Shown piece by piece: positions 36,973-50,287 of a DNA stretch of 64,000 nt; within the stretch, counting starts at the first letter, position 1, and each line of letters starts with the position of its first letter. The position numbers and the translations under genes are program-made. Under the pieces are notes generated by a model, which was given only the letters and a program-made list of their open reading frames with translations, was not told the DNA's origin and searched no databases. Origin of the DNA: Isoperla grammatica (taxonomy: Eukaryota > Arthropoda > Insecta > Plecoptera > Perlodidae); assembly GCA_945910005.1 (NCBI GenBank), contig OX246746.1:31739659-31803658 (forward strand), in the 5' to 3' direction.

Positions 36973-37569
36973 GGTCCACTACAGGTTATGAGTGGGAAGT
37001 AAGGGGTGAAATATAGTGATACTGATTGCCTCCTAAGAGGAACGAACGTACCTCTCTGTTTGATGCGAAGATAAGCCCTTTGCAAACAACTTCCTGTACG
37101 GATGTGGATGTGCGTCTCCCATCTCCCATCTCCCATCTCATTCAACTCTATCAGCTCTCATTTTCTCACTCGACTCGTTGTAAAGAGTAAAGAGTAAAGA
37201 CACAACCGAGAAATCCCACACAACGAAGATCAAGATAGAAATTCCTCCGACTTTTACGTATTCTTAAATTCACATTAAAAGAAACATACTGAATTAAATT
37301 ACTATCTAGCTAGCTTAATGAAAATACAAACCATTAAGGTTGCTGCTTATTATAGTGGGTTACTACGGTAACTTAGCAGTAACATTAACAATATTTCGAG
37401 AGCTTTATATGTACTGTCTGTACACTGGGAGGGTCCATGGTAAGTAGGATGGCTCGCGTTTGAGGCTCAGATCCATAGAACTCCGGCGTGTTGTAGTGTA
37501 ATTCTCCTCATCGTCGCCTCGAATAGCATGATTGCAATAATATAGACAAAAAACAACAAGAACTATATC
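36973..37569. other. Spacer with a possible SINE-B fragment
   Basis: Short direct repeats occur (catctcc three times near 37122; gtaaaga three times near 37181). The segment around 37505-37535 has ctcctcatcgtcgcctcgaa followed by tagcatg, matching the plus-oriented SINE-B tail. A decayed head may precede it (ggctcagatcc, 37463). No gene is supported. Confidence 0.4.
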
Positions 37570-37790
37570 CAGACCGGACGATAGAGGTAGCTCAGCGGTA
37601 AGACGCGAAACTCTATCGGGAGGTCACCAGTTCGATTATGACCAGTCGGCAACCCCGACTTAAGATTTGTCCCGAGCTTTTCCTCAGTTGTGAAGGCAAA
37701 TGCTGGGATTGAGATCTTGGACATTCCTTCCGAACTATGCAAACACCCTCTAACATACCACGTTAGTCACCTGAAGAGGTGCACATCAGG
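37570..37790 (+). mobile_element. tRNA-derived SINE, family A, well preserved
   Basis: The head ggacgatagaggtagctcag and cggtaagacgcgaaactcta has a full A box (tagctcagcgg), and the B box is ccagttcgatta (imperfect). The body has ggcaaccccgacttaagatt, ttttcctcagttgtgaaggc and aaatgctgggattgag. The 3' part has acaccctctaacatacc and agtcacctgaagaggtgcac. It lies about 110 bp upstream of a family B SINE in the same orientation. Confidence 0.85.
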
Positions 37791-37904
37791 TAAAGGTAGT
37801 GCGCATGTGCACCCTATAACATGTATTCCTAAGAAAAATTATTCCTAGTAAAAAAACGTGCAAAAAGAACTATATCCAGACTGGGACATGTCCTATTGAG
37901 TGGG

Positions 37905-38115
37905 GTGGCAACTGCGATAAAAGTGGTGTAGTTAGCTGTGGTAGTGTTCAGGGATTAGACGTTGGTGTAGTAAACCGCGGTCCCTGGGATCTAGGTTCAA
38001 AGTCTGGCTTGGGCATGGATGTTATGTTGCGTTTTTCATATTTATTACCACCTATACTCAACGGCTCGATTAGCATATCGTTGTCAAAATATGAAATGTT
38101 AAGCCCAAATGTCAT
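37905..38115 (+). mobile_element. SINE family B, plus strand, near-complete
   Basis: The tRNA-like head has gtagttagctgtggtagtgt, then ttggtgtagtaaaccgcggt and the B box aggttcaaagtctgg. The body is gcatggatgttatgttgcgt and the tail is ctcaacggctcgattagcat, then atcgttgtcaaaatatgaaa. The order is the same as in the minus-strand copy at 35305, which confirms the family layout. Confidence 0.75.
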
Positions 38116-40536
38116 GCCGGTACTATGACGGCCTGCTAAATATTTAGTCCGAGACTTACTTGTTTTCCGATAGAACCGGGTATTTTAAATAAGATGTCCC
38201 GGCCGATATAAATAAAATATTTAATTTCATTACAAAATAGTATAAATGGTATATACAAAATAGTATAGACTGAAATGTCACTCTTCTTTGATACATGCAA
38301 GAGAAATAATGTTCGAATGGTTTCCAGGGCAATAACTTGAAAACAGTTTGAACCGTAATATATGTGGAACAATACTTTACTTTTTAATATCCCCGACGTG
38401 CATATTGTTATATTCGTCATTAATTGCAATTAAGACATCTTGCTTCAGTATCTGCAACATAAAAGGTCGCTTTTAAAACAGCGCATAATATGACTCGTTC
38501 GTTTTCCACGCTAAATTTACAAAAGTTTTAATAGTTTGTGGCAATTTTATAAAATAACTGGGCTGGGGCAGTATACTATATATACCGCAATTGCATCTTA
38601 AATAGGGATCCGACCTCTTAATATATTCCCTGCTTCAATAACAAACATTCGGGCATGTGAAATGTTTCAAGAGATGAAAATAAACAATGTTCTATTCAGG
38701 TTGTAATGAGTTGGGCTCGAGTTATTCGGTGTTTCTAAGAGCAACATTGCGATTGATTTGACCCCCGTCCCAAACAAGTTCGGGTCCTGACATACAATGT
38801 TTTCCTTGGGAATTGTTTGAAAACACAGCCTAGTTAATGTGGAATAATATTCTGGTAGCCATAACAACAACATTTTTCCTCTTGAGGAAACCATAAAGGT
38901 ATTATGGAGAGCAATGAAAATATTTTTCGTATATAAATTAAGATTGAGAAAGCGTTGGATTGGACCTGTTTTCAGATGTTTGTGATGGAAAAAATAATTT
39001 TCTTGGGACGGAGCGTGGATTTTCCAACAAAGAAATCGAGAAGTTTAATTTTCGTATTTTTATTACATTAATTATTTCACTGGGAAACTTACAGTGGAAA
39101 CTTACGGCCTGATTTCCGTCAGTTAAAACCCTTTAAAATTGTTACGAAGCAAATCAAAATACGTCATCCCCTAGCGCATAAGGTGCTGTTTCTTTTTCTT
39201 TGTTCCAGTATATATTTCCGTTATTACCATGTTCTTATTAATTGTGAAAAGTTTTGTTCCGAAAACATATTATAACAGTTAAATGGAAACATATTTAAAA
39301 AAATGAAAAATGTATTGGAATTCAGAAACATTAATAAGAAATAACGCTAATTCTCTCGGGGCTGGTTTGGAAGATTATTATCTCACGAGTAGCTTATGTG
39401 ACTGATAAATGATAAGATAAGCGCGTAAATATTCTGTCAATGGAACCAAAATTATCAGTCCTAAAACGAAACATATTCGGTAATAAAACAATTGTTGTCT
39501 TTCTATAAAATACTAACAAAATATTTGTCTATCAGAATTTTGTCACAGAATTCTTCTTACTGATATATTTTCACTCATACTTGAAATTTTACTAGAAATC
39601 AAATGAAAACCCATGCGCAACAAGTGTTTCTAACGAAATCTCCATTAAAAGATTTCACTTAAACTTGAAATTTTAATAACAATTGAATGAGAACGCATGC
39701 GCATCTGCAATCAACATACATGTTTCATGCTTCGTAATTAAACTGTGTATTCTTTGGTATAAAATGCGACTTGTACCAAGAATCGTGCGTGCATGTATTC
39801 ACGCTATACACAGTAGCCCATACTAAGAAACCAAAGCTATCTGCATCTCAACTCATCAGCGTGGCTATACACATCTTAATGAGAAATGCTTAAACAAATT
39901 CGACCACCATGGACATAAAACTATGAAAAAGTTCTCTAGGAAATAAATAAAACCACGCACAGATTTTTTTCCTTTACCTAGGCAAGAATAATAATACAAC
40001 CGTCAAATGCATTTTATTAAATTGAATATTCATATTCCTTTGTTATTTGCTAATATTTACATTACGTTAATATTTAAATTTATTTAAAGCATGGTTGCAT
40101 GTTGGTTTAAAACGAGATTTCTCCGTGCGTAATTTGTATTTTATAGTTGGCAGTAACGATTCTACAGAAATTACGATTTGCTGTACACAAATTAGACTCG
40201 TGAAGTCAGTTAGGCTTGTAAGATATGTAATGTATGCATACATGTAGGTAGGTAGGATACAGAACATAATGATATCAATATTCAATATGCATGGAAAAGA
40301 TAGCCATATCGGGAATAGCGACAACTAAATATGTTAATCAAACCTGCTATTTAGAATGTGTATAGATAATCAAAGGTTAAGAGTAATTAGTAGTAAATTA
40401 AGCAATTAAAGTGTAGTTACATTACACGTTGGCTGAGTGTAGTAAAGCGTTGGGCCACTTGTCGTTGTAGGGGGTAGTTAACAACCCTTGCAAGCCCGTA
40501 ATGATACTCTATGTTTTACGATGGAAGGGGTTTCGA
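38116..40536. other. About 2.4 kb of AT-rich DNA without a recognised gene
   Basis: A possible lone end of the 19181-type TIR element is at 38118 (tactatgacggcctgctaaa). A related pair of short segments, aaattttactagaaatcaaa (39585) and gaaattttaataacaattga (39667), each precedes gaac/cgcatgcgca-like sequence (cccatgcgcaac at 39609; cgcatgcgcatc at 39693). Frames of 75-97 codons are present but unrecognised. Confidence 0.4.
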
Positions 40537-40557
40537 CCCCCCCCCCCCCCCCCCCCC
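40537..40557. repeat. Poly(C) run, 21 bases
   Basis: An uninterrupted C run is followed by cacacacta. Such a run can adopt i-motif or, on the other strand, G-quadruplex structure, and it is also a common place for length errors. Confidence 0.95.
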
Positions 40558-40804
40558 ACACACACTAATCCCCACTTGGGGTTTATGTGGTTACCAACAA
40601 CATGCAAATATGTGCACGGCTGACCAATAGAACAGAACAGTATGTGAAGCGCAATATGGTGTTTTACAAGTGACTATTCAATATTATAAACACATACAAA
40701 ATACAATACACAAATCAAATCCCCGCTTTCAAGTAAGGTAGTTAGACAATTGATACATGTCAATACATTTTGAGGTACCTATACGTAATACGTTTAGCAT
40801 AACT

Positions 40805-42645
40805 ATCATTGCTGGTGGGTGCTACTGTGCTACATGTATTGTGATTGTACTCTATCGTCATTGCTGGTGGGGGCTACATGTATTGTGATGTACTCTATCG
40901 TCATTGCTGGTGGGGGCTACATGTATTGTGTTATACTCTATCGACCGTCATTGCTGGTGGGGGCTACATGTATTTTATTTTAATATACTTTATCGTCATT
41001 GCTGGTGGGGACTACATGTATTGTGATGTACTCTATCGTCATTGCTGGTGGGGGCTACATGTATTGTGTTATACTCTATCGTATTGCTGGTGGGGGCACA
41101 TGTATTGTGATGTACTTTATCGTCATTGCTGGTGGGGGCTACATGTATTGTGTTATACTCTATCGTATTGCTGGTGGGGGCTACATGTATTGTGATGTAC
41201 TCTATCGTCATTGCTGGTGGGTGCTACTGTGCTACATGTATTGTGATGTACTCTATTGTCATTGCTGGTGGGGGCTTCATGTATTGTGTTATACTCTATC
41301 GTCATTGCTAGTAGGGGCTACATGTATTTTAATATACTCTATCGTCATTGCTGGTGGGGGCTACATGTATTGTGTTATACTCTATCGTCATTTCTGGTGG
41401 GGGCACATGTATTGTGTTAAACTCTATCGTCATTGCTGGTGGGGGGCTACATGTATTGTGATATACTCCATCGTCATTGCTGGTGGGGGCTACATGTATT
41501 GTGTTATACTCTATCGTCATTGCTGGTGGGGGCTACATGTATTGTGTTATACTCTATCGTCATTGCTGGTGGGGGCTACATGTATTGTGTTATACTCTAT
41601 CGTCATTGCTGGTGGGGGCTACATGTATTGTGTTATACTCTATCGTCATTGCTGGTGGGGGCTACATGTATTGTGTTATACTCTATCGTCATTGCTGGTG
41701 GGGGCTACATGTATTGTGTTATACTCTATCGTCATTGCTGGTGGGGGCTACATGTATTGTGATATACTCCATCGTCATTGCTGGTGGGGGCTACATGTAT
41801 TGTGTTATACTCTATCGTCATTGCTGGTGGGGGCTACATGTATTGTGTTATACTCTATCGTCATTTCTGGTGGGGGCACATGTATTGTGTTAAACTCTAT
41901 CGTCATTGCTGGTGGGGGCTACATGTATTGTGATATACTCCATCGTCATTGCTGGTGGGGGCTACATGTATTGTGATATACTCCATCGTCATTGCTGGTG
42001 GGGGCTACATGTATTGTAATATACTTTATCGTCATTGCTGGTGGGGGCTACATGTATTGTGTTATACTCTATCGTCATTGCCGGTGGGGGCTACATGTAT
42101 TGTGTTATACTCTATCGTCATTGCTGGTGGGGGCTACATGTATTTGTGTTATACTCTATCGTCATTGCTGGTGGGGGCTACATGTATTGTGTTATACTCT
42201 ATCGTCATTGCTGGTGGGGGCTACATGTATTCTGTTATACTCTTTCGTCATTGCTGGTGGGGGCTACATGTATTGTGTTATACTCTATCGTCATTGCTGG
42301 TGGGGGCACATGTATTGTGTTATACTCTATCGTCATTGCTGGTGGGGGCTACATGTATTGTGTTATACTCTATCGTCATTGCTGGTGGGGGCTACATGTA
42401 TTGTGATATACTCTATCGTCATTGCTGGTGGGGGCTACATGTGTTGTGTTATACTCTATCGTCATTGCTGGTGGGGATTACATGTATTACGATATGCTGC
42501 ATCGTAATTTCTGGAGGGGTCGGATGCTACATGTATTAAGGATCGTTTTACCGTCATTCCTGGAGGAGTCGGACTTCACATGTCTGGATAAATGCTCTAT
42601 CGTAATTCCTGTGGGATGCTACATGTATTGAGAAATGCTCTATCA
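40805..42645 (+). repeat. 43-bp tandem array, about 42 units
   Basis: The unit is cattgctggtgggggctaca, tgtattgtgttatactctat, cgt. The main part (to about 42480) is regular, with occasional indels (loss of gct giving ggggcacatg; insertions such as gtgctactgtgctac). The last units (42480-42645) are strongly diverged, for example atttctggaggggtcggatg. A marked pair of variants (tttctggtgggggcacatg) recurs at 41391 and 41864, 473 bp or 11 units apart, showing block duplication. The open frames here (up to 325 codons) result from repeats whose three-unit period of 129 bp is a multiple of 3. Confidence 0.96.
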
Positions 42646-45600
42646 ACATTGCAATGCAAAAGATCATCAGCCAATGGAGTCTGTGATGCATAAAACGACT
42701 ACGATTTCGAAATGAATATAGGAAGTATCAACTGTTTACTTTATGCTTTCTAAATTATACTCGTCCTAAAACATGACTTTTATATACAAGCTCTAAATTA
42801 ATTAATATTGTAATAGAAATTGGCAAAGACTGTTTATAATTGCAATTTTAAGTTAAATATCAATTAATTAATGGTTTTATTTATGGTTTGCTCAACCAAC
42901 GAAAACGTTGTACAAGACATTTGATTCCAGTCTATATAGCTAAGACTGCTCAACTGCTCAGCTACGCACGCTCAGTATTTACAGACGCGGAGCGAATTAT
43001 CATATAACTTAGTTTTACTGACCATTTCCTCATACCAATACCAGTTTATCTAAATAAACGTAATAATGTAACTGGATGTTTATACACGAGACTGAGGAAA
43101 TTATAGGCTGAACAAAGTAATCATTGTATAATTTTCTTGCTTTATCTGACACACAGACATTTTTTGAAAATTTTCTGACTGTAAATATTGCAATAGGCAG
43201 TAAGCACGAAGAGCATCCGAGAAAAAATACCAAATAATCTTTTTATTCAATAACCTGAACATATATTCAAATGAATAACTAATTGGAAATACAGCATTCG
43301 ATAGAGGGGAGACATTTTACAAATGCAAACCATTGTTTCCAAACTAATTGTTGAGGTTCTACTGTTTCAGTCTGGTTTAATCCAAATCATAACTGTCTGT
43401 TATCTTCATACTAACGACAACTTATAAACAGTTAGGGGAGGGAAGGGAATTTTCAAAGTTTTGGTACAATTGTGACATTATTTTGCAATTAACCCGTTGG
43501 TTGCGAAAAAAGAAAATTCAGTTTAAACAGTAGGTAGAGAAGGTAACCTATTCAATGTTTGTATTCAATATGTGACAATTCCCAATTGTTTAACCAGTAG
43601 CGTAGTCAAAATGTGAAAGTCCTAGCCCCAAGGTAAATGTCTAAAAGGGAATTTCTACCCCCCCCCCCCTCCCCTCCCCTCCCTAAATTGTTAGTGTTTC
43701 TGGTTAGGACATATTTTCGTATTCCTCATGAATGCGAGGAAATTACAATTGGCGCATTGCTTAGTAAAATGTATATTATTCAGCCTTGTAGTAAAAATAA
43801 TTATAAATTTCAAACTTAGGGAGGGAAGGAGCAAAATGCTCTGTGTCATTGTATACCATGAATAATGGATCGCATCGCATTCAGCTGAAACCTCAGTGTA
43901 CCAGTGGGAAAGTTAAAATACATTAGGCACGCAGCACACATGGGGAAAAGTGTTGGGAAAAGTTACATAATATGAAAAGTTCTAGGAACATTTCTACACA
44001 GTTGACATCGGCCGAAGAAAGAATTGGAGAATTTTACGAATTGAGAAAGGATGGCAGAGAAGAAAACAGTCGGTCAGTGTGGCTTTCTGCGGCCACTCCC
44101 CCATTTCCCATCACTGTATCTGTGAAGTTGAGGGGGGAGGAGGGGGGCTTGCCCCAGGGAAATTGGATGAGTATGAGAAAAATGTTTTGCGTAATTACGC
44201 ACTAAAGAATATATTCATTATAATATATCAGTGCGTGGATTGGTTTGACAACACTTCCAGTCTCCTCTATATATATAGTAAGGCGGAGGAATACTCTCAG
44301 TACTGAAACCGCGCTTAATTACCGTTTTTAATTCACATCTCAAGAATTCCACACTGTATCTAAATAGTGGGAACACAGTTCCCTGTGATTTCGTAAAAAC
44401 TAAATATTTCTAGTATTATTATCTGGATTGTTCATGGTTTCATTTAATTCGTGTGATTAATCATAGATTTCATAGTCAAAATAACCATAATTATGGTAAT
44501 CTAATATAAGCAATATTTACCAATCAATCATGCAGTTCTTACAAAACCAGAGAGAGTTGCTCTCACCTTTTCGATATAGTGTTGCATTCGTGAGATATTA
44601 TTAAAAAACGGTAATTTGGCTCGGTTTTGATACTGTTTCTCTTCTGGGAATTATAGTATGCATCCCTTCGCATTTTCGATTGTTTTCCAAATTAATTGCT
44701 TTAATTATGTAATCCGTTTTATTTCCCATATACAAATCAAAACAAAGATACAATTTTGATTTAATTGTGTGGCCTCCAAGGTGCTAATAAGTTCCGTCTC
44801 GTACGGATCAATAACAGGTCCAAGCAGTCACAGCCACCTAAATAATCACTCACAGAACAACTAAGTCAGAAAAATATGCGGGAAACCAAAAAAAATGATC
44901 CAACGAAAGCAGTGATCGTTCGAAAAAACCTACCGTTGTAACTTTCCGCAAAGGTTATCCAACTTTCAAATAGTTCTAGGAATCAAAAATTACAATCCAA
45001 AGAAAAGGTTGACGACGCCACAAAAAATGACCAAGTCTGCTTCGGTAACCTTGACACAGTTGACGGACTATTGTCACTGGGATTATATTATATACCTTGT
45101 TAGTTCTTACATTTATTTAGAATGCTATAAAAAAATACGAAACCTCAACTTACACGTATTTTTCTCTGCAAGGCACATAGTTAAATTGAATGGCATTTGA
45201 GTTTGCAGACCTTTTTGTTTGCTACCACACTCCAATATGCAGTATGCACATTTCTTTCTCACGCACCGGATCTCTATCACTTTATCTATAATAATATGCA
45301 GGCAAGATAAAAATTAGTTTTACTTTTTGGCTTAAGATCTTGGCGGGTAATCTTTGAAAATATGAAATGTGCAACATGTGGGTAGTCAAAAATCACTCAG
45401 TTTTTGTTACTGCTTAAAAAGCAAAACTATAAAAATACAAATACATTTTTTTCATAGTGTGAACGCCAATTTCATTAAAATTACAAACCTGATTAGTTGT
45501 TTGGGTTTCTCTACAGGTAGCACATTTACGACGTTTTAGCTCATTTTTAGTCCACAAAGTGACGAACATGATACGTTGAGACCGCCAAGTGGCAAAATTA

Positions 45601-45678
45601 AGAGAGTGAAGTGAACAGTGAATAGAGTGAAGTGAATAGAGTGAAGAAAATAAGTGATACAAATCATGTTGAGTTCAT
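42646..45678. other. About 3 kb without a recognised gene, with pyrimidine and purine runs
   Basis: A C run with ccct repeats occurs at about 43659-43683. A hAT-like end, ccagtagcgtagtcaaaatg, occurs near 43596. Purine-rich sequence (gaggggggaggaggggggc) lies near 44130. The 77-codon frame 43972-44205 is lysine- and glutamate-rich at its start but unrecognised. Just before the 28-bp array (45603-45650) the motif agagtgaagtgaat repeats about three times. Confidence 0.4.
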
Positions 45679-45846
45679 CAGGTGGTCAAAATCGTGTTGC
45701 GATTACCAAGTGGTGAAAATCATATTGATACTATCAAGTGGTGAAAATCTTATTGAGACCCTCAAGTTGTGAAAATCATATTGAGACCCTCAAGTGGTGA
45801 AAATTATATTGATACTCACATATGGTGAAAAAATACCTTGATACAG
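45679..45846 (+). repeat. 28-bp degenerate minisatellite, six units
   Basis: The unit consensus is caagtggtgaaaatcatatt gagaccct. Six 28-bp units fit without indels from 45679, with substitutions in each (for example cgtgttgcgattac in the first and catatggtgaaaaaatacc in the last). Further decayed copies may lie upstream (gttgagaccgccaagtggc near 45575). The divergence suggests an old, inactive array. Confidence 0.85.
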
Positions 45847-47936
45847 CAAAACGTCCGATAGATGGAAGCCTGAGAATCTCTGCACATGTGAGTCAACCTG
45901 ACATTATGTAGAGCACATATTTGTGTTAATAAGTTCCTTGGGATTCCTTGAGTAAGTTAGTTACTTCACAATCAATTACTTCTAGGACACGATGAATGAC
46001 AAGGTTAAGCAGAGTCGCTGCAGAGAACGTCAATGTGATACCCACTAACTCATCTCCGCGCTCATGTATAAGCCTACTCTAGCAACTCAACATGATATTC
46101 TAGTGAGGTTAGCATTTAATAATAGGCCTATGGCTTGTGATTTGAAGCCAGGTTTATAATCACTTAAAAATGTTGAATAATGCATATTATCAAAAGTATA
46201 CTTATTAAGCTGGCGGAATATGAAAAAACTGCATTAAACGCTACAAATTTAAAAACAAAATTAGATTTTCTGTTTCACAAACGATAGGCCCTCTATTAAC
46301 AGTGCAGCTGAGCAAGCCTGCACGGATGATATGCTCAAAACATTTTACTCTATGTAATTAAAAACGTACTTACACGAAGTATAAAACATTTGCCTACGAG
46401 ATACACAACAAAATTACTGTACGAATAAATTATGTAAATTATTGTTTTTTTCCCCTCTGTGAAGAGTTCATTTTTGTGTATTGTCTGAAAACTAAAATTT
46501 TTTTAGCTTCAATATACAAAGATTTGTGTAGTATAAGAACGCTGTTCCTGTCCCTATGACACTGTTTCCTTAAATATTAAAACATACTTGAATATATAAT
46601 ATGAATATATATTTAGGGAACCTTAAAAATGGGTTTTTAGTTTTGTTTTGAAGATTTTATACGACTTCTTTTAGGTTCACTCTTTACAATTATATTTTCA
46701 TGGACATTTGAGGAAAACGATAAAAACGGGAAGAACAGCCTTAGGGCTTTCTTCTGCTAAAAATAATTGATAAACGGAAAATCGGCTATACTGTAGTGTT
46801 AATTGTAACAACAGGAAACGAACGACGGAACTGGAGGGAGAGAGAGGGGGGGGGGGGGTGGAGGTGTTACTAGGGTGATAATCGTTACTGGGAATGATCT
46901 TCCTGAACACTCAGAGCTAACAAGCAAAAATCCTGTGCATGGTAGAGTAAATCCACTCCAAAATACGTCTCAAGAATCGATTCACTGCCATTTCCACAAG
47001 ATTATCTGATATGTTATTAGACAACTTGTGTTGTATCCTACTTTTACTTTTGAAAATATACTATTTCACATACAATGTTCATAATTTTCTATAATCAGTA
47101 GACAAAACTGCGAGGAAAAAATTCTTTTGAAAGAAGCTTATCATGAAGTAAGACTACAAATACGTTTCTCAGAATAAAATAAATCGACAATATATCCAAC
47201 GTTATTTTAGTAGGTGTGATCGTAGCCATAATCCTGAAGGCAATGGTTCATAATACTTGCGTTTTCATTGTATGTTAGTAGAGCTATTTCATTTTAAACC
47301 GTTTAATGTCTATTAACAATAATTGATGGGTTACCACAAAAGCAGGAAACACATCTAATTTTTAAATAAAGAAATTACCGACGTATTAAAATATGTATTT
47401 CTTTCACGATTATGTCAAAATGTCAAATGCCAGCTTAAACTTCTTCTACTTTGTGAAGAGGGGGAGGGAGGGGGGGAGGGGGGGGGGGGGCGTTCAGCGG
47501 TCTGGGTTTTAGTTTCAGTTCTCCATATTTCTTCTTATTTATCAATAATACTCGGTACGATAAAGCAGCGGACATCATTAGGGAGAATGCGCGTACTCAC
47601 ATGACATAGGCGTTGCAGGCTTAGCTGTCTTCATCGCAGGGAGACACTTCTGCAACAAACAATTAAACCATGACTAGTAACAATAAATAGTCGCTCGTCG
47701 GCAAAATACAGCAACTTGAAACGGAGACGCCCTTAAGAAGATATTTTTTATGAAAAGAAATACTGTTTCGCCTCAAATCTCGCTTTGTTTTGTTTTTATT
47801 TAAATTGGTTTGAGAAAGAGAGAAGAGGAGGTTCGAAGCCGCAAAGGAGTCCGAAGCAGCACGCAGCGGCACGAAGCGGCGAGCCTTCTGATGCATGGAA
47901 CTCACAAGAAACTATTTAGTCTTTGCCGGAGTGATC
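45847..47936. other. AT-rich spacer without a recognised gene
   Basis: Contents include G-rich runs at about 46842-46860 and 47460-47490. Frames of 70-80 codons on the minus strand (46698-46910, 47663-47905) are unrecognised, and the second overlaps a CGAAGC-rich patch (47832-47882). Confidence 0.4.
47460..47490 (+). repeat. G-run cluster with quadruplex potential
   Basis: Runs of G separated by single A bases (ggggagggaggggggg and onward) span about 31 bases on the plus strand. At least four runs of three or more G make an intramolecular quadruplex possible. Confidence 0.8.
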
Positions 47937-48365
47937 GAGCTCTGTAGTCGTGAGTGATGGACACTTGACAAGCAGCACTGTGCTCGCGACCCGCATACTC
48001 AAGCGTCGGGCATACTGAACACTCATACCGGCCACTCATACTGCGACCACTCATACCTGCACTCATACCGAGCACTCATGAGCTCTGTAGTCGTGAGTGA
48101 TGGACACTTGACAAGCAGCACTGTGCTCGCGACCCGCATACTCAAGCGTCGGGCATACTGAACACTCATACCGGCCACTCATACTGCGACCACTCATACC
48201 TGCACTCATACCGAGCACTCATGAGCTCTGTAGTCGTGAGTGATGGACACTTGACAAGCAGCACTGTGCTCGCGACCCGCATACTCAAGCGTCGGGCATA
48301 CTGAACACTCATACCGGCCACTCATACTGCGACCACTCATACCTGCACTCATATCGAGCACTCAT
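47937..48365 (+). repeat. 143-bp tandem array, three near-identical units
   Basis: Units begin with gagctctgtagtcgtgagtg at 47937, 48080 and 48223. They are almost identical; one visible difference is actcataccgag against actcatatcgag in the last. The second half of each unit itself contains a short actcatac(c/t) motif repeated several times, and diverged actcatac copies continue to about 48405. So a short repeat is nested in a longer recent triplication. Confidence 0.95.
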
Positions 48366-50287
48366 ACTCCGTCGACCATACTGAACACTGGTACTTATAC
48401 CGCTCATACTGCAATCTGTACACAAACGTAGGGTATACAGAGGAGGCGTGCGACACCCTATAAGTAACTGGTTAAAACAGTGCTCTGTGCAAATGGGTTT
48501 TATTCTAGATGAGTAGGCCCTACTTCGCATTTTATAGAGGTACAAAAGAAAATTAAATTACAATTTGCATGGTGTGAAGTGTGAACTCGATTGTACGTAT
48601 GATAAAGTATACTATCTACTTTTGTATCATTGTATGATGTAAATATAACGTCTTCATAACAATAAAAAAAATAAAAAATTGTAACGGAAACTAAATAAAT
48701 GAATATGAATGTGTGTGTACGGTATGCGACATAAGTAAGTCAAGGGTAGGTGAGACCATGTTATAACAACCCTTCTCCACCTATCATCAATGTATGTTGG
48801 ATATTGTGCCAAAATATAACAACGTGAGTGTAACAGAGTGGTTATAGATTGAAGACATGTCCTGTCCGACCTTTCATTTACTTATGTTAGTGACTACATT
48901 ATTTAGTATCTTTGAACCTAACTCACAATAACTCACACGGGTTATGTAATTTTGCACCAGGATGTTTTGATTAATGTTTTTAGTACATTTTAATACATAA
49001 AATAACTCATACGTAATCGAAAAATCTCCTAACTACGCAAGCTAAATGTTGTGTACTTGGAGTGTAATTGCTTCTAATAACTGAACTCTCTCATAAATAT
49101 GCTGATTATTTGGATGGCTTACTCTTGCGATGCAAATTTTAAAGCTAGTAGATTCTTCAGATTAAAACTCCTTCAAATTGCAAGTTCTATAATTACCCCG
49201 CATAGCAGCTAAATTTAAATATTTAATATTCTATGAATAATGATGGTAAGGAACACATTTTATAAGATTTGTGAGAAAAAAACTGAAAAGTTAATTAAAT
49301 TAAGAGTCATAAAGGGGAAGTTTGAAACAAATGTTGTACTCCGAGAGGGCATTCGTCAGTGTTGGAAAATGCGAAGTTGTACACAATCACTTTCACACAT
49401 AATATGCTTATAAATACACAATATAATAAAAATAATTCTCCCAAGATGTCTGCTGTAGACATTTTGAGGAGCCTCTTCAGGACCTCCAGGATCTCTCCAG
49501 GAGCAAAACAGATTTAATTATTTTATTTTTGTATTAATTTATTAATATATTTATTTAATTATTAATTAAGTAACTAAATATTGAATTTCTATATTCGTAA
49601 CTATTTCAAAGTCAATTAACTATTTCTCTCGTGGATGGAGTATATTAGAATAAAATACATTTTTAATCATTTTGTTATAATCAACTATCTTACCCAAAAC
49701 CTGAATTTTGCCAGTTAACGGTGTTTTTCGATGCGATAAAGTTGTAACAAGACATAAAAATAAATTCTAAATCACCAAATCTAATTAATATTGTTTTCAT
49801 TAAACAATTTGTTTTTAAACGATCAACTTCCAAGTGTTTTCCTAAAGTCACCAAATCATTGAAACCCGCCAACATTGACAGCAAGAATTAGTTCTGAATC
49901 CCGTCGGCCGGATATGTCTACACGGAGAAGAAGATCTTTACCATCGGCTCTCAGCAGATCCCTATGATTATTCATAAAACTGAACTCGTTATGAAATGAA
50001 TAAACCTTGATCGTCATCCATCAGTGACAAGAGCTCTCTAGTGTCTAGTTTCCCAAGCCAGCCAGGCCAGAGCACGCCAAGCACCTACTTCCTCGTGCCG
50101 AGGCGAGCCATGGTAATGGTGTGCGTAGCTACAGATGAGAAACCACCTTCACACGACCCACTAATTATGATCTCCGGATGTACCATGTTTGTGATGTCAT
50201 TAGACTGGTACCTAACCACGTGGCATTGGTACTATCTATTGTAAGCTACAGGGTGGGAACAAACCTCTTACAAACGTATTCAAATTA
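48366..50287. other. AT-rich spacer without a recognised gene
   Basis: This holds unique sequence with long AT-rich runs (49510-49570). A short repeated cctccaggatctctccagga-like segment lies near 49480. A 67-codon plus frame (50041-50244) immediately before the array is unrecognised. Confidence 0.4.

Noticed and set aside
38118..38145. Second complete copy of the 19181-type MITE
   Set aside because: Only one end-like segment (tactatgacggcctgctaaa) is visible and no matching inverted end follows within a few hundred bases.
40845..42631. Open frames of up to 325 codons in the 43-bp array
   Set aside because: Three frames read the same repeat, and the frame is set by array arithmetic. No start, signal or non-repeat domain is present.
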